A stretch of 6,135 bases of DNA from Oscillospiraceae bacterium. GTDB taxonomy: Bacteria > Bacillota > Clostridia > Oscillospirales > Ruminococcaceae. The notes under the pieces were generated by a model. The model saw only the letters and a program-made list of their open reading frames with translations, did no database searches and was not told where the DNA came from. The position numbers and the translations under genes are program-made. How positions within the stretch are numbered: the first letter of the stretch is position 1; each line of letters opens with the position of its first letter. This document shows, piece by piece, positions 1 through 5,975 of this stretch. The DNA is taken from NCBI GenBank assembly GCA_016302655.1, contig JAEDNF010000101.1:1-6135 (forward strand), in the 5' to 3' direction.

Positions 1-99
1 GGCACGGATGCCGCACCACAGAGCGTTCACAAAGGTTTAGGGGATGGGGATAGAGAAATTACGCTATTTTATTAAAATACAGACTTTTTCAACAAACTG
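1..99. other. Left-edge non-assigned sequence
   Basis: No gene can be recognised here. On the plus strand one frame is open from the window edge to a TAA at 73-75 (24 codons, ending DREITLFY). It could be the tail of a gene lying to the left, but it matches no family I know and an open frame this short happens by chance. From 61 onward the sequence is AT-rich and runs into the 17-mer repeat and the hairpin that follows the gtrA-like gene. Confidence 0.3.
83..99 (+). repeat. Left copy of a 17-base inverted repeat motif
   Basis: The 17 bases ACTTTTTCAACAAACTG match the minus strand of 5959-5975 (ACTTTTTCGACAACCTG) at 15 of 17 positions. Both copies are preceded by a similar AT-rich run containing CTATTTT and both lie directly against a hairpin on the CTG side. 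This suggests an interspersed intergenic element in this genome, though only two copies can be seen here. Confidence 0.5.
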
Positions 100-123
100 A
101 GCGGAAGGCGCACACCTTCCGCT
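100..123 (-). terminator. Hairpin downstream of the GH51 operon, probable terminator
   Basis: GCGGAAGG (101-108) pairs perfectly with CCTTCCGC (115-122) around a six-base loop, and A100 pairs with T123, giving a 9-bp GC-rich stem. It lies 16 bases past the stop of the GtrA-family gene. On the minus strand the stem is followed by a modest T-rich stretch (CAGTTTGTTG) rather than a clean T run. Termination is therefore likely but not certain to be intrinsic. Confidence 0.65.
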
Positions 124-138
124 GTATTTGATGAAAAC

Positions 139-678
139 TTATTTATCCTCTTTGCCCTTTCTGAACACAAACAGCTTGCTGAAAACATAATTCAGTACAA
201 GCACCACGATGTTCGAGAACACCTTTGCACAGAATTCGTAGAATCCGTTGTGAATATTCGGCAGATTCACAAGCAGGAACATAAGAATAAGGTCTACAAA
301 CAGCGTGAGCAGTCTTGCCCCATAGAATGACAGAGCCTGGACTATATTCTTTGCAAAGCCGCTGACTTTGCTCTTGAATACCCATATCCTGTTTGTGATA
401 TATGCAAAAGTGACCGATACCACCCACGATATTATGTTCGGAAGCACGGTTGACGAGTCGCCGCCGCTGAAGTTAAGGCGGTATGTCCATTTAAGCAGTT
501 CCGGCACGCTTTCTTCGTTTGGGAAAATACAGCGCACAATAAAATATGTCACTATAGAAACAAGAGTAGTAAGCGCTCCGAATATGACATACATAATTAT
601 CTCGCGGTATCTTGTGAACAGCTCTTTCCACTGCGACGGATGCAGTGCCATTTTTATTATCTCTTTGATCTTATCCAA
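139..678 (-). CDS. GtrA-family four-helix membrane protein
   Basis: This 179-residue protein has the GtrA-like pattern of four hydrophobic helices, at about residues 27-50, 79-99, 113-139 and 151-172. Typical family blocks are visible: FGALTTLVSIVTYF in helix 1, AYITNRIWVFKSK after helix 2 and NYVFSKLFVFRKGK at the C-terminus. GtrA proteins are linked to moving lipid-linked sugars across the membrane or to cell-surface polysaccharide synthesis; the substrate here is unknown. The loop between helices 1 and 2 (about 52-78) is long and polar. The start is a TTG at 678-676, two bases after the upstream gene's stop. A TGA in the same frame at 687-685 excludes any longer form. An internal ATG at 651-649 would give a 170-residue version that keeps all helices. 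It is the last gene of a four-gene operon, before the hairpin at 100-123. Confidence 0.88.
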   Translation of the reverse strand: MDKIKEIIKMALHPSQWKELFTRYREIIMYVIFGALTTLVSIVTYFIVRCIFPNEESVPELLKWTYRLNFSGGDSSTVLPNIISWVVSVTFAYITNRIWVFKSKVSGFAKNIVQALSFYGARLLTLFVDLILMFLLVNLPNIHNGFYEFCAKVFSNIVVLVLNYVFSKLFVFRKGKEDK

Positions 679-680
679 GA

Positions 681-1133
681 TTATTCATCCGCCGTTTCGT
701 CATAGTCGGCGTCAATATCATCGCCGTGAGCGTCAAAACCGTCATGGTCGTGAAGATTTGCGCCTACCATATCTCTGCCTCTTACCATATACTTGTCACG
801 CTCAAGCTTGACCGCCTCGTCAAGCAGTTTCTTTACCTGCCTGGGCTTCTTTACCGAAACAAGCTCCTTGTTCGGAGTGTCGCAGTCTCTTGAAGTCACA
901 ACGATAGTACCGCATCCGACCATTCTCTGTCCTACAGAAAATTTCATTGTCTTGTCAACTATCTTGTACAGGTCGATCTCATCTTCTTTTATGTTAAGAA
1001 AGCCTATCTTTGTGTAAAGTACCGTAGTAGTAAGGATATAGCGTGTGAATGATATCGGGAGTCCCATTATGCACTTTTTGCCTGTCCAGATAACATCGCC
1101 GTAGTCACGGCGGAGCTTTTTCATGTTTGCCAT
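681..1133 (-). CDS. PH-domain (bPH2-like) protein with acidic tail
   Basis: This 150-residue protein resembles the bacterial PH-domain family (bPH_2, the YdbS/YdbT type). Residues about 15-110 show the usual order: W-x-G-x-K near 16-20, GLPISFTRYILTTTVLYTKIG, the acidic DEIDLYKIVD segment, a GQ-containing turn with GCGTIVV, and a final helix (PRQVKKLLDEAVKLERDK). No signal peptide or membrane helix is visible, so it is probably cytosolic or peripheral. Residues 127-150 form an acidic tail rich in Asp with three His (128, 130, 136). The start is the ATG at 1133-1131, because AAAGGTGG lies five bases upstream. Reading further upstream in frame would overlap the preceding gene. It sits between the DUF6171-like gene (16-base gap) and the GtrA-like gene (two-base gap). 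Function is unknown. Confidence 0.82.
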   Translation of the reverse strand: MANMKKLRRDYGDVIWTGKKCIMGLPISFTRYILTTTVLYTKIGFLNIKEDEIDLYKIVDKTMKFSVGQRMVGCGTIVVTSRDCDTPNKELVSVKKPRQVKKLLDEAVKLERDKYMVRGRDMVGANLHDHDGFDAHGDDIDADYDETADE

Positions 1134-1138
1134 TTTTT

Positions 1139-1146
1139 CCACCTTT
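1139..1146 (-). promoter_or_regulatory. Ribosome binding site deciding the PH-domain gene start
   Basis: AAAGGTGG on the minus strand is followed by five A residues and the ATG at 1133. This supports the 150-residue form over a 176-residue reading that begins at 1211, inside the DUF6171-like gene. Confidence 0.75.
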
Positions 1147-1149
1147 CTT

Positions 1150-1392
1150 TTACCAGAGCCTGTTCTCGTGGGGACAGCGGTTATGCTTGTAGGCGGCACG
1201 CACCTCTGCAAAACAACCGCATTTGCTGCACATACCGTTTATCAGGCAGTCGCATTGTTCGCACGCTTCAAGTCTCTTTCGGTAAAGTGTTTCTTCTGTT
1301 TTCTTTTCTTTTGGGATAAGCTGTATATATTCTCTCACATTTTGGAACGCTTCTTCGCTCATCTTACTGAGCAGGCACTTTTTGCAGATCAT
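1150..1392 (-). CDS. Small cysteine-rich DUF6171-like protein
   Basis: This 80-residue protein has nine cysteines: C3 and C6 as CxxC, C44 and C47 as CxxC with C49 beside them, C55 and C58 as CxxC with C60 beside them, and C73 in RCPHENRLW at the end. The spacing suggests two zinc-binding knuckles separated by a charged helix (about 12-43). The overall pattern (MICKKCLL..., RLxxCxxCxxLxxGxCxxCGC, RAAxKxxxCP, final W) fits my memory of the DUF6171 family, common in Clostridia and of unknown function. Its ATG (1392-1390) overlaps the GH51 stop codon as ATGA, which implies translational coupling. Metal binding is inferred from cysteine spacing only. Confidence 0.8.
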   Translation of the reverse strand: MICKKCLLSKMSEEAFQNVREYIQLIPKEKKTEETLYRKRLEACEQCDCLINGMCSKCGCFAEVRAAYKHNRCPHENRLW

Positions 1393-2864
1393 GAGAGAAT
1401 TATCTCTGCCGCACTGCAGGGCGGCAGTGTGAATCTGATACCTCTGTCCGTCTTTGTAACTTCGGAAAAGTCGGAAATCTTAACGGCGTCGGGTTTGTCA
1501 AAGGTGTTGTGAGCGTCCGCCTTGCCTGTGAGAATGCGAGCCTTAGCACTGCTAAAGTCAAAGCCGCAGATATCCGTGTCAACACTCACACTTTCGGTAA
1601 GCGAGCAGTTGGACAAGGTGAGCGTCATTTCGTTCTTATCGTTTACCGATACGCTCTGCGAGATTACGGGCAGATCGTAGCCGTCCTGCCTTATATCGTC
1701 AATACTGCTGTAGCACAGCTTTGCGCCCTGGTGATTCTTATACAGGTCAAAGATGTGGTAAGTCGGAGTAAGCACCATTCTTTCGCCCTCGGTAAGGATC
1801 AGCGACTGGAGTACATTTACCGCCTGAGCAAGATTTGCCATAGCAACTCTGTTGCTGTGAGCGTTGAAAATGTTCAGATTTATGGAAGCGACCATTGCGT
1901 CACGCATGGTGTTCTGCTGGAACAAGAAGCCGGGATTTGTGCCTTCTTCAACATTATACCATGTTCCCCACTCATCTACAATAAGTTTTATCTTGTTTTC
2001 GGGATCATAGACATTCATTATATCGCTGTGGCGCTTTATAAGCGTGTCCATATACCGTGTCTTTTCAAGCGTCTTGTAATATTCGTCGTCTGTAAAGCCC
2101 GTTGCGTTGCCTTTATCCTCCCAGTTGCCCGAAGGAACGGTGTAATAGTGAAGGCTTATGGCGTTTGCGTGCCAGGGCTTTATCTTTTCCATTATGACTT
2201 TAGTCCAGTTGTAATCGTCGGCATTCGGACCGCAGGCTACCTTGTACAGCTGATTTCCGTCATAGTTTCTGCAGTAGGTCTGGTACTGCCTGTAAAGCTC
2301 CGAGTAAAACTCAGGAGTCATATTTCCTCCGCAGCCCCAGCTCTCGTTGCCTATGCCGAGATATTTCAGCTTCCAGGGCTTTTCTCTGCCGTTTTTGCGC
2401 CTGAGCTCAGCCATGGGCGACACACCGCCGAAGGTGATATATTCTATCCATTCCGACAGCTCTTTTACACTTCCCGAGCCGAGATTTCCTGCAAGGTACG
2501 GTTCACAGCCGATAAGCTCGCACAGGTCGAAGAACTCATGAGTACCGAAGCTGTTGTCTTCGGTAACACCGCCCCAATGGGTATTTATCATCTTTTTGCG
2601 CTGAGATTTTTCACCGATTCCGTCTTTCCAGTGATACTCATCGGCAAAACAGCCGCCCGGCCAGCGCAGGACAGGCATTTTAATGTTCTTGAAAGCGTCA
2701 ACGATGTCGTTTCTTATACCTTTGGTGTTAGGTATTGTGCTGTCTTCCCCGACATAAATGCCGTTATAGATACATCTGCCGAGATGCTCGGAAAAGTGAC
2801 CGTATATCTCGGGATTAATGCGGCTTTTGATGTCACGGGCGTTTATATACATTTTAGCGTTCAT
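1389..2864 (-). CDS. Intracellular GH51 alpha-L-arabinofuranosidase
   Basis: This 491-residue enzyme belongs to glycoside hydrolase family 51, which removes terminal alpha-L-arabinofuranosyl groups from arabinan- and arabinoxylan-derived oligosaccharides with retention of configuration. The (beta/alpha)8 barrel covers about residues 1-380, with a beta-sandwich at about 390-491. Key residues are visible: Glu174 in IGNESWG as acid/base, Glu298 in VDEWGTW as nucleophile, Glu26 in HFSEHLGR, Arg67 in RWPGG, and the LHYY block at 238-241. The position after RWPGG is Cys (CFADEYHW) instead of the Asn of Geobacillus-type enzymes, as in the subgroup I recall from gut bacteria. No signal peptide is seen, so it should act on imported oligosaccharides. 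The start is supported by AGAGGG about eight bases upstream and a promoter at 2919-2947. It is the first gene of the operon. No arabinose transporter or isomerase lies in the window. Confidence 0.95.
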   Translation of the reverse strand: MNAKMYINARDIKSRINPEIYGHFSEHLGRCIYNGIYVGEDSTIPNTKGIRNDIVDAFKNIKMPVLRWPGGCFADEYHWKDGIGEKSQRKKMINTHWGGVTEDNSFGTHEFFDLCELIGCEPYLAGNLGSGSVKELSEWIEYITFGGVSPMAELRRKNGREKPWKLKYLGIGNESWGCGGNMTPEFYSELYRQYQTYCRNYDGNQLYKVACGPNADDYNWTKVIMEKIKPWHANAISLHYYTVPSGNWEDKGNATGFTDDEYYKTLEKTRYMDTLIKRHSDIMNVYDPENKIKLIVDEWGTWYNVEEGTNPGFLFQQNTMRDAMVASINLNIFNAHSNRVAMANLAQAVNVLQSLILTEGERMVLTPTYHIFDLYKNHQGAKLCYSSIDDIRQDGYDLPVISQSVSVNDKNEMTLTLSNCSLTESVSVDTDICGFDFSSAKARILTGKADAHNTFDKPDAVKISDFSEVTKTDRGIRFTLPPCSAAEIILS

Positions 2865-2918
2865 AGCGTAGCCCTCTCGGAATGTTTTTTTGTACGGAGC
2901 ATATTGCCGTATATTGTA

Positions 2919-2947
2919 ATTCTACCACATCGGCGGCGGTTTGGCAA
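2919..2947 (-). promoter_or_regulatory. Promoter of the GH51 operon
   Basis: On the minus strand TTGCCA (2947-2942) and TAGAAT (2924-2919) are exactly 17 bases apart, with a TG just before the -10 (extended -10). Each hexamer has one mismatch to the sigma-A consensus. Transcription should begin near 2912, leaving a leader of about 48 bases with an AGAGGG ribosome site. Confidence 0.75.
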
Positions 2948-2990
2948 TAACTTTTTGCGTTAATTAAAACAAATTGGCTGTACCGTCTTG

Positions 2991-3019
2991 TTGACACGGC
3001 AGGCGCAAAGCTATATAAT
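2991..3019 (+). promoter_or_regulatory. Consensus promoter of the phosphatase-rimM-trmD operon
   Basis: TTGACA (2991-2996) and TATAAT (3014-3019) match the sigma-A consensus perfectly, with a 17-base spacer. Transcription should begin near 3026, giving a leader of only about 20 bases that carries AGAGGA (3035-3040) five bases before the ATG. The strength fits steady, growth-linked expression. Confidence 0.88.
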
Positions 3020-3045
3020 ATTATCATAAAGAAAAGAGGATAACT

Positions 3046-3693
3046 ATGAAATATAAAGCACTTATTTTTGACCTTGACGGAACGCTTCTTAATACCATTG
3101 ACGACCTTGCCGACAGCGCAAATCACATTCTCGGTCAGCTCGGCTTTCCTACGCACAGCACAGACAAGTATAAATATTTTGTCGGAAACGGCATACCGAA
3201 GCTTATCGAACGCTGTCTTCCCGCCGACAGACAGGACTGCAAGGAGAAGGCGCTGCGGATGTTTTTGGAGTATTATTCTCTGCACAGCGAGGATAAAACG
3301 GCGGCTTATGACGGCATCCCCGAACTTTTGTCAGTGGCAAAGCAGAAAGGCTTAAAGCTCGGCGTAATAACCAACAAGGCGCACAGTATAGCACAGCAGG
3401 TCGTACCGCACTTTTTAGGCGATGGCGTGTTTGATTATATAAGAGGTCTTGACGAAACTATAAAGGCAAAGCCATGTCCAAACGGAGCTCTCGATGTAGC
3501 GGACAAGCTCGGCGTAAAGCCCGACGAGGTGCTGTACATAGGCGACAGCGGAGTGGATATGCAGACGGCTGTGAACGCAGGCTTTACTCCCTGCGGAGTG
3601 CTGTGGGGCTTTCGGACAAGAGAAGAGCTTTTAGAAAACGGAGCTGTTTATTTTGCAGAGAAGCCGTCGGATATACTGAATCTTATTAAGTGA
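3046..3693 (+). CDS. HAD phosphatase, phosphoglycolate phosphatase-like
   Basis: This 215-residue protein is a haloacid dehalogenase-superfamily phosphatase of the Gph/PGP type. Motif I is FDLDGTLLNT with nucleophile Asp9 and acid/base Asp11. Motif II is VITNKAHS with Thr109. Motif III Lys142 lies in AKPCPNGAL. Motif IV is YIGDSGVDM with Asp167 and Asp171, which bind magnesium. The helical cap between motifs I and II (about 16-85) is subclass I, as in Gph, and the length is typical. Phosphoglycolate is the family reference substrate, but many relatives use other small sugar phosphates, so the substrate is not fixed by sequence. The start has AGAGGA five bases upstream. It heads an operon with rimM and trmD; seven bases separate its stop from the rimM start. 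Confidence 0.92.
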   Translation: MKYKALIFDLDGTLLNTIDDLADSANHILGQLGFPTHSTDKYKYFVGNGIPKLIERCLPADRQDCKEKALRMFLEYYSLHSEDKTAAYDGIPELLSVAKQKGLKLGVITNKAHSIAQQVVPHFLGDGVFDYIRGLDETIKAKPCPNGALDVADKLGVKPDEVLYIGDSGVDMQTAVNAGFTPCGVLWGFRTREELLENGAVYFAEKPSDILNLIK

Positions 3694-3700
3694 GGTAAAT

Positions 3701-4213
3701 ATGAGAAAAAAGTATCTTGAGATAGGAAAGATAGTAGCGACGCAGGGGCTTGGCGGAGAGTTCAGAGTACAGTATTACTGCGACAGCGCAGATGTTATAT
3801 GCAGCTTTGACCGTCTTTTTATGGGAAAGGACAAGACCGAATATGAAGTTGAAAAGGCTCGTCCTCACAAAACTCTTGCCGTGCTGAAACTTGCAGGTAT
3901 AGATTCTGTTGAACAGGCAAAGACGGTAGTCGGCAAAATGCTGTATATTGACCGTGACGATACCGAGCTTCCCGAAGGCGTACACTTTATACAGGATATA
4001 ATCGGACTCGAAGTGCGTGACGCAGACAGCGGCAGGGTATACGGAAAAGTTGCCGATATCTATCAGCACGGTGCGGCTGATGTGTATTCGCTGAAAACGC
4101 CCGAGGGCAAGGAGCTTATGTTCCCTGCGATACCCGAGGTTCTGCTTGAGACAAATATCGATGAGGGATATCTTGTGATAAGACCGCTTGAAGGCCTTTT
4201 TGACGGAGAATAA
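3701..4213 (+). CDS. rimM: Ribosome maturation factor RimM
   Basis: This 170-residue protein is RimM, which binds ribosomal protein S19 and the head of the 30S subunit and assists 16S rRNA processing. The N-terminal RimM domain (about 5-85) begins with the family signature IGKIVATQGLGGEFRV. The C-terminal PRC-barrel domain (about 95-168) contains IIGLEVRD, GRVYGKVADI, the VYSLK strand, the FPAIPEVLLETNID segment, and ends with the usual VIRPLEGLFD. Length is normal. The ribosome site GAGGT overlaps the stop of the upstream phosphatase gene, and trmD begins one base after the rimM stop, so all three are likely translated from one message. The rpsP and KH-domain genes that often precede rimM in Firmicutes are not here. 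Confidence 0.96.
   Translation: MRKKYLEIGKIVATQGLGGEFRVQYYCDSADVICSFDRLFMGKDKTEYEVEKARPHKTLAVLKLAGIDSVEQAKTVVGKMLYIDRDDTELPEGVHFIQDIIGLEVRDADSGRVYGKVADIYQHGAADVYSLKTPEGKELMFPAIPEVLLETNIDEGYLVIRPLEGLFDGE
4205..4208 (+). promoter_or_regulatory. Ribosome binding site deciding the trmD start
   Basis: GGAG in the last codons of rimM lies six bases before the ATG at 4215. The family's usual first residues (MIRIDIATLFPDM) begin exactly there. This rules out the longer reading from 4188, which would overlap rimM. Confidence 0.8.
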
Positions 4214-4214
4214 G

Positions 4215-5273
4215 ATGATAAGGATAGATATTGCGACTTTATTTCCCGATATGTGCGAGGCGGTGCTGAGTCAGAGCATAGTCGGCAGAGGAAGGGCGGC
4301 AGGGTATATCGATATACGCTGTCATAATATCCGTGACTATGCAGGTAACAAGCATAACCGTGTTGATGACAAGCCTTACGGCGGCGGTACGGGTATGGTT
4401 ATGCAGGCACAGCCGATATATGACTGTATAAGCGCCGTTAAGAGCGATATCGGCAAAGAGGCGAGAGTAATATATATGTCGCCGCAGGGAAGAGTGCTGA
4501 CGCAGGATATAGTAAAGGAGCTTGCCGCAGAGGAAAATCTTATCATTCTCTGCGGACATTATGAGGGCGTTGACCAGCGTGTGCTTGATGAGCTTTGTGC
4601 CGAAGAGATATCCGTCGGCGATTATGTGCTGACGGGCGGCGAGCTTCCTGCGCTGATACTGACAGACGCTGTTGCAAGACTCCAGCAGGGAGTGCTTCCG
4701 AACAGCGACGCATACAGCATAGAGAGCCATTACAGCGGTCTGCTTGAGCATCCGCAGTATACAAGACCTGAGGTATGGCACGGCAGAGAAGTACCGCAGG
4801 TGCTTCTTACAGGCGCACATGATAGCGTTGCAAAGTGGCAAGAGGAGGCGGCGCTCGAAGTCACCCGCAAAAAGCGCCCCGATATGCTTTACGACCGCCG
4901 TGTCGGAGGCGAGCCTCTTGCACGGTATATGAAAGTATCCGTGTATAACGATGGCAGAGAGTACGATATAGTACGGTATATGAAGATGATAATGCACCGC
5001 AGGGTGCTGACAAACCGTGAGCAGAAGCTTTTAAAGAGAATGCTCCCTGTGCTTGATACTCTACCTGCACCGCCCGAAGATATACCGAAAGGCGCTGAAG
5101 TCTGGCTTGTAAGCTGCAATGCGTCACGGCATATTGAGCTGTACGCTCCGCTGTTTGATATGCTGAGAGAACACGGGATAAGCTACAGCGTTAACTGCAC
5201 GGATAAGCCAAGCGGAAGCGTTATATCCGAAAATGAATATTACTGCGTTTTTGCAGACAGCGAGATAAACTGA
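4215..5273 (+). CDS. trmD: tRNA (guanine-37-N1)-methyltransferase TrmD, enlarged form
   Basis: TrmD methylates G37 of tRNAs with G36 using S-adenosylmethionine, which prevents +1 frameshifting. The trefoil-knot (SPOUT) core is clear: IDIATLFPDM at the start, DDKPYGGGTGMVM (51-63), YMSPQGRVLTQ (87-97), LCGHYEGVDQRV (112-123), SVGDYVLTGGELPA (133-146), Arg155 in DAVAR, and GLLEHPQYTRPEVWHGREVPQVLLTG (175-200). The equivalent of the E. coli catalytic Asp169 is Glu170. At 352 residues it is about 100 longer than the usual 240-250. After RPDML (221-225) come about 39 extra residues (226-264), then VLTNREQKLLKRML, which resembles the normal family tail, then about 70 more residues (283-352). The extra part has no motif I recognise. 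The gene is last in its operon, before the terminator at 5283-5326; rplS does not follow. Confidence 0.95.
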   Translation: MIRIDIATLFPDMCEAVLSQSIVGRGRAAGYIDIRCHNIRDYAGNKHNRVDDKPYGGGTGMVMQAQPIYDCISAVKSDIGKEARVIYMSPQGRVLTQDIVKELAAEENLIILCGHYEGVDQRVLDELCAEEISVGDYVLTGGELPALILTDAVARLQQGVLPNSDAYSIESHYSGLLEHPQYTRPEVWHGREVPQVLLTGAHDSVAKWQEEAALEVTRKKRPDMLYDRRVGGEPLARYMKVSVYNDGREYDIVRYMKMIMHRRVLTNREQKLLKRMLPVLDTLPAPPEDIPKGAEVWLVSCNASRHIELYAPLFDMLREHGISYSVNCTDKPSGSVISENEYYCVFADSEIN

Positions 5274-5282
5274 TATAAAAAT

Positions 5283-5326
5283 ATCCGCCGTATACTACCG
5301 TTATTCTGACGGTTTATCCGGCGGAT
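5283..5326. terminator. Bidirectional hairpin terminator between trmD and the flavin reductase gene
   Basis: ATCCGCCG (5283-5290) pairs perfectly with CGGCGGAT (5319-5326). Inside the loop ACCGT (5297-5301) pairs with ACGGT (5309-5313), giving a two-level hairpin. On the plus strand it is followed by GTTATTTTATTC, on the minus strand by ATTTTTATATC. It can therefore end transcripts from trmD (10 bases after its stop) and from the convergent flavin reductase gene (6 bases after its stop). Confidence 0.88.
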
Positions 5327-5332
5327 GTTATT

Positions 5333-5836
5333 TTATTCGTTTACGAGTACCTTGACGATCTCACCTGCGTATATTTCGTGAAAATCGCCTGCCTTGTAAA
5401 AGCTGTCGATAAGCGATTTGTCTAAGAATGCTTCTGCAGTCATAGGCAGTCTGAACAGCTTTTTGCAAACAAGCACCAGCTTTGCCTGTTCAAAATAAGT
5501 GCTGTCACCGTCAAAGACGGGTGTGAGCGAGGTTTTTGCCAGTTTGTCTTCATCTCTGCCCGAGTGCGCTCCGAGATAGCTTAACTCCTTCTTGTGTCCT
5601 TCGGGGAAGAAGGATAGCGTGTACATATCCTCTTTGTCGATAAATTCTTTTGTGTATCTCTGCGGACGGACATAAACAACGGTGGTGGGCTTGTTCCATA
5701 ATTCGCCGATATGCCCCCAGCTGACCGTCATAGTGTTGAAACCGTTTTCCTTGTTTCCGGCTGTGAGGAGCGCCCACTCGCCGCCTATAAGGGTAACGGG
5801 ATTTACTTTGAGTTGTTCAATGGATATTTCTTTCAT
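5333..5836 (-). CDS. Flavin reductase-like domain protein
   Basis: This 167-residue protein has the flavin reductase-like split-barrel fold, which binds FMN or FAD. Visible family blocks are FNTMTVSWGHIGELWNKPTTVVYVRPQRYTKEFI (33-66), YTLSFF (72-77), LGAHSGRDEDKL (88-99), and DFHEIYAGEIVKVLV near the end. Relatives reduce free flavin with NAD(P)H or act as stand-alone FMN proteins; the partner and substrate here cannot be told. No signal peptide is seen. The start is the ATG at 5836-5834 with AAAGGA nine bases upstream. A longer reading from 5878 is excluded because that codon overlaps the promoter -10 and lies upstream of the expected transcription start. It appears to be a single-gene unit with its own promoter and a shared terminator. 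Confidence 0.9.
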   Translation of the reverse strand: MKEISIEQLKVNPVTLIGGEWALLTAGNKENGFNTMTVSWGHIGELWNKPTTVVYVRPQRYTKEFIDKEDMYTLSFFPEGHKKELSYLGAHSGRDEDKLAKTSLTPVFDGDSTYFEQAKLVLVCKKLFRLPMTAEAFLDKSLIDSFYKAGDFHEIYAGEIVKVLVNE

Positions 5837-5845
5837 GGTGATCGA

Positions 5846-5851
5846 TCCTTT
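5846..5851 (-). promoter_or_regulatory. Ribosome binding site deciding the flavin reductase gene start
   Basis: AAAGGA on the minus strand, nine bases before the ATG at 5836, supports the 167-residue form over the 181-residue reading. Confidence 0.7.
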
Positions 5852-5876
5852 CTTAAGTTGCGGATATTCTTTATAC

Positions 5877-5905
5877 ATTATATCACTTTTCTTAGAAAGT
5901 GTAAA
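5877..5905 (-). promoter_or_regulatory. Promoter of the flavin reductase-like gene
   Basis: On the minus strand TTTACA (5905-5900) and TATAAT (5882-5877) are 17 bases apart, with TG one base before the -10. The -10 is perfect and the -35 has one mismatch. Transcription should start near 5870, leaving a leader of about 34 bases. Confidence 0.82.
5884..5901. promoter_or_regulatory. Operator-like inverted repeat between -35 and -10
   Basis: CACTTT (5884-5889) and AAAGTG (5896-5901) form a 6-6-6 inverted repeat that almost fills the promoter spacer. A second AAAGTG at 5903-5908 repeats in direct orientation seven bases on. This position is typical for a repressor site, but no regulator gene is in the window and the symmetry could be chance. 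Confidence 0.4.
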
Positions 5906-5932
5906 GTGCGGTCGGGCTTTATACGGGTAAAT

Positions 5933-5958
5933 CGGCGGTATTTATGCAAATACCGTTG
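5933..5958. other. Intergenic hairpin beside the right 17-mer
   Basis: CGGTATTT (5936-5943) and AAATACCG (5948-5955) pair perfectly around an ATGC loop. The stem extends outward by two G-T pairs and one C-G pair to 11 bp. Neither side carries a clean T run, and no known gene ends here, so it is not an obvious intrinsic terminator. It may belong to the same repeat-like unit as the 17-mer at 5959-5975. Confidence 0.55.
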
Positions 5959-5975
5959 CAGGTTGTCGAAAAAGT
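5959..5975 (-). repeat. Right copy of the 17-base inverted repeat motif
   Basis: On the minus strand this reads ACTTTTTCGACAACCTG, 15 of 17 identical to 83-99 on the plus strand. It also shares the flanking AT-rich CTATTTT run on one side and an adjoining hairpin on the other. The two copies therefore face each other across the window. Confidence 0.5.

Noticed and set aside
1..75. Plus-strand open frame from the left edge (24 codons) as the tail of a gene
   Set aside because: Too short and not similar to any family I recognise; it cannot be told from a chance open frame.
2888..2896. AraR-like half-site TTTTGTACG in the GH51 leader
   Set aside because: The partner half (TACAAA) is absent on the other side of the CG, so it is not a proper palindromic operator. 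The connection to arabinose is suggestive only.
1509..2963. A 484-codon open frame on the plus strand opposite the GH51 gene
   Set aside because: It is the antisense shadow of a gene with clear catalytic motifs; its translation shows no family pattern and no ribosome site.
2950..2966. Catabolite-repression (cre) site upstream of the GH51 promoter
   Set aside because: The minus-strand alignment keeps the ACG core but has several mismatches in conserved positions.
4239..4997. A 252-codon minus-strand open frame across trmD
   Set aside because: It is a shadow of the trmD reading frame, with no recognisable protein features.
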